Made by a program: the position numbers and the translations under genes. The notes beneath the pieces were generated by a model. The model was given only the letters and a program-made list of their open reading frames with translations, ran no database searches and was not told the DNA's origin. From contig CAZODZ010000004.1 in assembly GCA_964578745.1 (NCBI GenBank), forward strand, positions 1-57,832: a stretch of DNA of 57,832 nt. Reading direction: 5' to 3'. Below, in pieces: positions 53,385 to 57,832 of the stretch (position 1 is its first letter; each line of letters starts with the position of its first letter). This DNA comes from SKVJ01 sp964578745 (GTDB lineage: Bacteria > Chloroflexota > Dehalococcoidia > GIF9 > AB-539-J10).

Positions 53385-54161
53385 CTACAGGTACTCTTTG
53401 AGCCAGCCAAGGCTCTGTTCGGTCGACTTGGACGGGACATATTCACATCCTATCCAGCCGCTGTAACCCGCATCATCAATAGCTTTGAACAGGTTGGGGA
53501 AGTTGATCTCACCTGTCCCAGGCTCGTGCCGGCCCGGCACATCCGCTAACTGCATGTGACCAATCCTCTCAATGTTCTGGCGGATGGTCCTGATGAGATT
53601 GCCCTCCATGATCTGCATGTGGTAGATGTCGTACTGTATCAGCACGTTCGGGTGGTCAACTTCCCTGAGGAGGTCAACTGCCTGGCGCGTCGTATTGAGA
53701 TAAAAACCGGGCATGTCTTCGGAGTTGATGGCTTCAACAACAAGCCGGATGCCCTTCTTGGCAGTCTCTTCAGCCGCATAGCGCACGTTGGCCACCAGTG
53801 TCTCCAGCGTCTTCAGCGGGTCCTGCGTTACCGGCGGGATGCCGGCAAGACAGTTGAGGCACGGACATCCGAGCGCGCTTGCATAGTCGACCGCCAGAGC
53901 TACGGCCTCGTGGAATTCATCAACACGGTCGGCCAGGGTCGCGAGGCCGCGTTCCCCCGCATTCCAATCACCGGCAGGAAGATTGTGCAGCACCACCTCA
54001 AGGTTGTTGCGGTGCAGGCGTTCCAGCAATTCATCCTTATCCCACTCGTATGGAAAGAGGAACTCCACACCTTTGAACCCCGCTGCTGCCGCGCGGTCAA
54101 AACGATCGAGAAAACCTACTTCCTTGAAGAGCATGGACAGATTTGCGCTGAATCTGGGCAT
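53385..54161 (-). CDS. Hydroxypyruvate isomerase family protein
   Basis: A 258-residue TIM barrel of the AP endonuclease-like sugar isomerase type. RFSANLSMLFKEVGFLDR is the usual Hyi start; VVEAINSEDMPGF carries the first catalytic Glu and GCEYVPS the second. Hyi interconverts hydroxypyruvate and tartronate semialdehyde, which the neighbouring reductase would consume. GGGAGGAG precedes the ATG. It is the first gene of the two-gene unit. Confidence 0.87.
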   Translation of the reverse strand: MPRFSANLSMLFKEVGFLDRFDRAAAAGFKGVEFLFPYEWDKDELLERLHRNNLEVVLHNLPAGDWNAGERGLATLADRVDEFHEAVALAVDYASALGCPCLNCLAGIPPVTQDPLKTLETLVANVRYAAEETAKKGIRLVVEAINSEDMPGFYLNTTRQAVDLLREVDHPNVLIQYDIYHMQIMEGNLIRTIRQNIERIGHMQLADVPGRHEPGTGEINFPNLFKAIDDAGYSGWIGCEYVPSKSTEQSLGWLKEYL

Positions 54162-54465
54162 CGTTCTTTCTCCTCCCTGTGCGCTTCACGGGCACATTCC
54201 CGCCACCCAAAAGACCCCCTGGCGAAGCAGCGGACGGAGTCTTATGAGCCATCGTATTCTAACACCAGTGCGGCAGGGGAATGCCAGACATGCCAACAAC
54301 AGCACACCCGCGATCTGGTGCTTAGCTATGCTCAAGCACCACTGCGCATAAGCCGTTCCTAATCTTCCGTGGCCATCACTGCATCTGGGAGCAGTGTCTC
54401 GCGCGAGTTATAATCTGGGACCGTGCCGTCTTGCAGCCCACATACTACACAGAAGGGGCTCTCCA
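54162..54465 (+). other. Divergent intergenic region, 304 bp
   Basis: This lies between hyi (minus) and the Nudix gene (plus). No gene or regulatory motif was recognised. Confidence 0.4.
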
Positions 54466-54876
54466 GTGTTTGAGCGACTCTGTGGCCTGAGAGACCGCGC
54501 GACAGCGGTTGTGCACCGGGATGGCCGCCTGCTGCTGGTACGCGACAGGGGGTTCCGGCACTTCTCACTTCCAGGGGGCGGAGTACGCCTTGGCGAGAGA
54601 CCCATTGATGCAGCGGTACGGGAATTGGAGGAGGAGACCGGGCTCCGGGCTGTCTCGGCAGCTCCTCTGCTCCACTGTGGGACAAGGGATATCTTCAACA
54701 CATATCACGTATTCCTTGTCGAGGCAGATGGAGAATTGCACATCGACCCCGTTGAACTGAGTGAGGCGCTCTGGTGGGACGGACAGACCAGCCTGCCGCT
54801 CTTTGGATACGTGAGACACATCCTGCGACAGTTGAGGTGGCCCGATATTCCTGATTCTGGCATACTTGAGTCATAG
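54466..54876 (+). CDS. Nudix hydrolase
   Basis: A 136-residue Nudix protein. The Nudix box is complete: GGGVRLGERPIDAAVREL, continuing EEETGL, with all catalytic Glu. It hydrolyses a nucleoside diphosphate linked to another group; the specific substrate is not predicted. The GTG start follows AAGGGG, though a longer frame from 54394 is open. It overlaps the start of the longer frame of the next gene and is probably transcribed with it. Confidence 0.88.
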   Translation: MFERLCGLRDRATAVVHRDGRLLLVRDRGFRHFSLPGGGVRLGERPIDAAVRELEEETGLRAVSAAPLLHCGTRDIFNTYHVFLVEADGELHIDPVELSEALWWDGQTSLPLFGYVRHILRQLRWPDIPDSGILES

Positions 54877-54889
54877 CAGCGGCGGCATC

Positions 54890-55900
54890 ATGCGAAGGTG
54901 GCTGACTTCAGCAGGGGACATGTTGATATTGACCCTGATGCTTGTCGCTGGCGGGGCCACTGTTGCATGCGAACCTCCGCTTTCTGAGGGCAGGGCCACA
55001 CAGGGTGTTACAGCCGGGGAGTGTCCACCGTCACAGACGCCACCCCAGTCATACTACCTTCCAGACGATGGAAGCTGGGAACTACCGCCCGACACGCCGA
55101 CCGGCCGGTTTCCATCATGCGAGGGAACCGTGACCATCGAAGGACTGGGCGATTTTATCTTCAATCCTGTCGAAATACCGACCGTCCGCCCTGACGTCTT
55201 CACCCCGGGACACTTCTCGCTGTTCGATGTGCTCGTAGACCTGTCCTCAAAGGGGTGGTTCACCATGGAGTACCACTACGACCAGAACCTCGGGACCCAT
55301 ATCATCGACCAGCTGGACAACCGTGTCAACTGGTGGTACCGGGCACACTACGCCGGCGCGTGGTATGAACTGAACGCGTTCCGCATGGATCTCTACCCCT
55401 ACAAGGACGGCACCGGGATAATGATGCGCCAGCAGACCGACGAGTTCATGGGCACCCTCTACAACAGCTTCGCCTCAGAAATGCGCAGACTATCACTCAA
55501 TCAGGGACGGGTGGTGATACCCGAAGTACGCATAGGTCCGGCGGTCTACACCAATGTGCCTGTGAGTGCCCACGATGTCCGCACCGACGTATTTGTCCCG
55601 GGCACCCTCACCGCGCTCGATGTCCTGCTCAGCCTTGCCGACCAGGACAGGATAGAGCGCATGAAACTGACATGGTACGCGAGCATAGGCGACGCTGATC
55701 CTGTCGACAGCTTCCGTGTTGAACAGATTGACGACGGCGACGGCTTCTTCGATGATGAAGCCTCCCCGGAGACAGGGGGCTGGGTGTACGAGTCGGGTGC
55801 GCGCGACTTTGCAGGATTCAAGGGCAGCCACATACACATACCTGTTGACACGCGTGTTCTCGTCTCTCCCGAATACATGATGTGGTACTGGCTGAACTAG
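54890..55900 (+). CDS. Secreted protein with internal duplication, putative lipoprotein
   Basis: A 336-residue exported protein not recognised by family. An N-terminal signal segment ends at VAGGATVAC with Cys27, a possible lipobox (Thr at -3 is unusual). The mature part is rich in Asp, Tyr and Trp. A duplicated unit can be seen: RPDVFTPGHFSLFDVLVDL and RTDVFVPGTLTALDVLLSL, each followed by a beta region. An Asp-rich loop (DDGDGFFDDE) could bind calcium. It is probably an extracytoplasmic lipoprotein. Its 3' end overlaps the next gene's longer frame by 19 bp. Confidence 0.65.
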   Translation: MRRWLTSAGDMLILTLMLVAGGATVACEPPLSEGRATQGVTAGECPPSQTPPQSYYLPDDGSWELPPDTPTGRFPSCEGTVTIEGLGDFIFNPVEIPTVRPDVFTPGHFSLFDVLVDLSSKGWFTMEYHYDQNLGTHIIDQLDNRVNWWYRAHYAGAWYELNAFRMDLYPYKDGTGIMMRQQTDEFMGTLYNSFASEMRRLSLNQGRVVIPEVRIGPAVYTNVPVSAHDVRTDVFVPGTLTALDVLLSLADQDRIERMKLTWYASIGDADPVDSFRVEQIDDGDGFFDDEASPETGGWVYESGARDFAGFKGSHIHIPVDTRVLVSPEYMMWYWLN

Positions 55901-56772
55901 TCCCTTCTGGCTTCGGTGGCAATACCGTCATCGCCGGTTCACTTGAAATGCGTGTGCCTGAACATCCCGAGAGCGATTGCAGCAGCGATCGCAACGTTGA
56001 GGAGTCGGCCCTGACACTGAATATCCTCGAACGCTACCGCGCGGTCCTCCGTGCATCCCGGGACAAGCCTCCCAAGCTGCGATTCGGTCGACGCACCGTC
56101 GCGGTAAGCACTATCGCACAGCAGTTCTACTGCGAGAAGGCGGTCCAGTTCAGCTTCGAGCATCCGCTGCCGCCCAGCCGGAACATGCAGGACGGCACTG
56201 CCGGACATGAGGTTGTCGCGGCACTCGGAGTACCCATGACCCACGAACAGGCAGTGCAGCAGGCCATAATCGAGCGCGCAGTCCCCCTGTGTGTATACGA
56301 GTTCAGGATAGGGTGGGAGCATGATGGCGTCACTGTGCTGGGTTTCGTGGACGAAGCCTGGTTCCGCGGGGGGAGAGTCGAGCTGGTGGCAGAGAGGAAG
56401 TTCAGCAACAGGCCGGGCATCTACCTCCCATACAGGATCCAGGCAGCACTCTACTGCCTGGGGCTTTCCGAAATGGGGTTCAGTGCAGAAGCGGCCATGT
56501 ACCGCATCAGCGTCCTTCAGCGAGGCTGTCACGCATGCGCAGAACTTGCCGCTGGCGACTGTCCCATCCTCACAGGCAAGACGGAGGGAACAATCCGCTG
56601 TGAGGGCAGAGGCATAAGCGAGGTCTTCCACTTCGACAGAGAGCAGACTGTTCGCAATCTTGACTGGGCCCTGGAATTCTGGCGAAACGAGCGCGAGGCC
56701 GAGCCTGCTGCGAGTCCCGGCCGCTGCCGCGCATGCCGCTACAAGAACGTATGCGAGGCGGCGCAACTTTGA
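55882..56772 (+). CDS. Cas4-like PD-(D/E)XK nuclease with Fe-S cluster
   Basis: A 296-residue nuclease of the Cas4/AddB-like RecB family. Cys84 is in QFYCEKA, His109 in TAGHEV, Asp157 in GFVDEAW, Glu171 and Lys173 in VAERKFS, with Gln187 in RIQAALYC. Together with C-terminal Cys282, Cys285 and Cys291 (CRACRYKNVC), Cys84 can hold a four-Cys iron-sulfur cluster. These are the Cas4 signatures, but no cas1, cas2 or array is present. It is probably a repair or DNA-end nuclease. Its start may be the Met at 55948. Confidence 0.82.
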   Translation: MVLAELVPSGFGGNTVIAGSLEMRVPEHPESDCSSDRNVEESALTLNILERYRAVLRASRDKPPKLRFGRRTVAVSTIAQQFYCEKAVQFSFEHPLPPSRNMQDGTAGHEVVAALGVPMTHEQAVQQAIIERAVPLCVYEFRIGWEHDGVTVLGFVDEAWFRGGRVELVAERKFSNRPGIYLPYRIQAALYCLGLSEMGFSAEAAMYRISVLQRGCHACAELAAGDCPILTGKTEGTIRCEGRGISEVFHFDREQTVRNLDWALEFWRNEREAEPAASPGRCRACRYKNVCEAAQL

Positions 56773-56779
56773 GGTAGAG

Positions 56780-57568
56780 TCAATCACCCTCCGGCGGCTC
56801 GGGTAACTCGCCGCGCAGAGCAGCCTCGGCGATTTCCTTTGTCTCCGGTCCGAAGTCGCTCTTAGTTATCCACTCCAGGTAGCCAGGGTCATTCTGCTTC
56901 ACGGTCTTCAGCGGCACACCCTTGTACTTGCCAAAACCGAGGACGGGGATACCACCAGACCACAGGAACTTCCCCTGTGGGTCTATCCAGTTTTCCTGTT
57001 CACGGTTGCACAGCGCGTGAAGCCCCCGGATCGTGCGGGGCAGGTCGGGGTTCGCTGCAAGTATGCCCTCCAGCACGGCAATCGATGCCTCAACATCCGC
57101 CTCGGACGTGTGCGCATTGCCCATCTCGCAGCCGCAGTACTTGCGGTGAGCTGCCGCGAGGTCGCGCGGTTCAAGCATGTGGAACAGGATCTGGCCGTCG
57201 ACGATGCGACGACCACGTCGGGAAAATTCCAGCCCGGCACGGCGGAACTCCGCCTCCAGCAGGGGAATATCGAGCCTGCTGACACCGAATCCTCCAAGAT
57301 CGGCATCTCCTATGAAATCGAGCAGTTCCCGCGCGCAGAACGAAAAACCGGGCAGCCCCGCAACGTCTTCGTTCGTGATGCCGTGGACGTCGGTTGCGCT
57401 CTTCGGAATGGGGATACCGGGGTTCACACGGCGGGTCCATGTCTCCCGTGTGCCGTCCGGGTGCAGCTTGACCGCCGTCACCTCAACTATCCGGTCGGCA
57501 CTCGGGCTTATGCCGGTGGTTTCGAGATCGAAAAAGACGACTGCCCGGTCAAATTCAAGGTGCGGCAT
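56780..57568 (-). CDS. DnaQ-like 3'-5' exonuclease
   Basis: A 262-residue DEDDh-type exonuclease. FFDLETTGIS supplies the first Asp and Glu, FGVSRLDIPLL the second Asp (the usual GHN before it is GFG), and HTSEADVEAS the last His and Asp. A C-terminal extension, LGFGKYKGVPLKTV, occurs in some bacterial DnaQ-like proteins. It could be the polymerase III proofreading subunit or an independent repair exonuclease. The ATG at 57568 follows GAGGAG. It converges with the Cas4-like gene with 7 bp between stops. Confidence 0.87.
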   Translation of the reverse strand: MPHLEFDRAVVFFDLETTGISPSADRIVEVTAVKLHPDGTRETWTRRVNPGIPIPKSATDVHGITNEDVAGLPGFSFCARELLDFIGDADLGGFGVSRLDIPLLEAEFRRAGLEFSRRGRRIVDGQILFHMLEPRDLAAAHRKYCGCEMGNAHTSEADVEASIAVLEGILAANPDLPRTIRGLHALCNREQENWIDPQGKFLWSGGIPVLGFGKYKGVPLKTVKQNDPGYLEWITKSDFGPETKEIAEAALRGELPEPPEGD

Positions 57569-57832
57569 TTCTGGCTCCTCTCCGGTGCCGCAGAGCTGAG
57601 CTGCCCATCGACACCACGCCCATCCTAGTGCGGGCTGCGCCCGCAAGTCAACCTCCTGTACTGCCACACACGTCTGGGGGGACAACAACAAGACAATGAC
57701 GCCGGGCCGATGAAGACCGGAGCAACCACCACCGTCGTGACGCGGCCCGGCGCGTCCAGGAGCGACGTGGCGCACGCTACACCGAACGTAAGAACGAGGA
57801 CCGCTCTGAAGGATGCTCAGGCTCAGCGGTTC

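Noticed and set aside
55882..56772. CRISPR system suggested by the Cas4-like nuclease
   Set aside because: There is no array of regular repeats and no cas1, cas2 or effector gene in the window; such nucleases also occur alone.
1..57832. tRNA, rRNA, prophage and transposon genes
   Set aside because: No T-arm GTTCGAATCC-type segments outside coding genes, no ribosomal RNA sequence, and no integrase or transposase product could be found.

Overview
The window is a bacterial chromosomal segment with GC content in the high fifties, dense genes, and frequent GTG or TTG starts behind clear GGAGG ribosome binding sites. There are no rRNA or tRNA genes, no CRISPR array and no transposase. The gene mix (a T-box-controlled complete trp operon, a RidA protein, ICL/PEPM and crotonase homologues, a CoA-transferase-fold pair, many SDR/MFS/MarR genes) points to a free-living Chloroflexota bacterium, perhaps Dehalococcoidia-like. 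That is an inference from gene content; the window contains no phylogenetic marker that settles it.

Layout. 1-8 kb is small-molecule metabolism: an epimerase, an SDR, a beta-lactamase-fold hydrolase coupled to an M20 amidohydrolase, an ICL/PEP-mutase enzyme, a TspO homologue and ilvD. 8-21.6 kb holds a PIN-like protein, a Fur regulator coupled to a membrane protein, a secreted subtilase, an RND exporter, a class III aminotransferase, a metal-type permease with an embedded YHS domain, RidA, a coupled pair of small unknown genes, an alpha/beta hydrolase, a small HTH protein and a TMEM175-type channel. 21.6-28.4 kb is trpEGDCFBA on the minus strand, entirely translationally coupled, behind a Trp T-box leader whose promoter, UGG specifier, UGGC acceptor-pairing bulge and terminator can all be read. 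29-36 kb holds an MFS transporter, a 50-residue Cys-rich membrane protein, a crotonase-fold protein and ppdK (with a promoter and a terminator hairpin in its leader). 36-40.5 kb has two unknown genes coupled to a nitroreductase, then a decayed patch (response regulator, sensor kinase and hydroxyacid dehydrogenase remnants), then a tandem triplet of small four-helix membrane proteins. 41-47 kb holds a MarR gene with a ten-G Shine-Dalgarno tract, a YkgJ-type cysteine cluster protein, an IpdAB-like CoA-transferase-fold pair, a cation-efflux protein fused to winged-helix domains and a radical SAM protein. 47-57.8 kb has an unassigned structured RNA ahead of a decayed universal-stress gene, a methyltransferase, a second MarR with a palindromic operator, a nitroreductase, a decayed ARPP-1 gene, hyi-glxR, a Nudix hydrolase, a putative lipoprotein, a Cas4-like nuclease and a DnaQ-type exonuclease.

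How it fits together. Amino-acid synthesis (trp, ilvD) and carbon-node enzymes (ppdK, hyi-glxR, ICL/PEPM, crotonase, CoA-transferase fold) suggest a heterotroph that handles short organic acids and CoA thioesters. Several enzymes have lost textbook catalytic residues (metallo-hydrolase, crotonase, CoA-transferase beta subunit), so generic names probably mislead for them. Convergent gene pairs are packed with 2-12 bp between stop codons, while several operon starts keep long structured leaders and at least four genes are visibly decaying. Nothing here is plainly a new defence or mobile system. The best candidates for new biology are the winged-helix/CDF fusion, the unassigned structured RNA and the small Cys-rich membrane protein.
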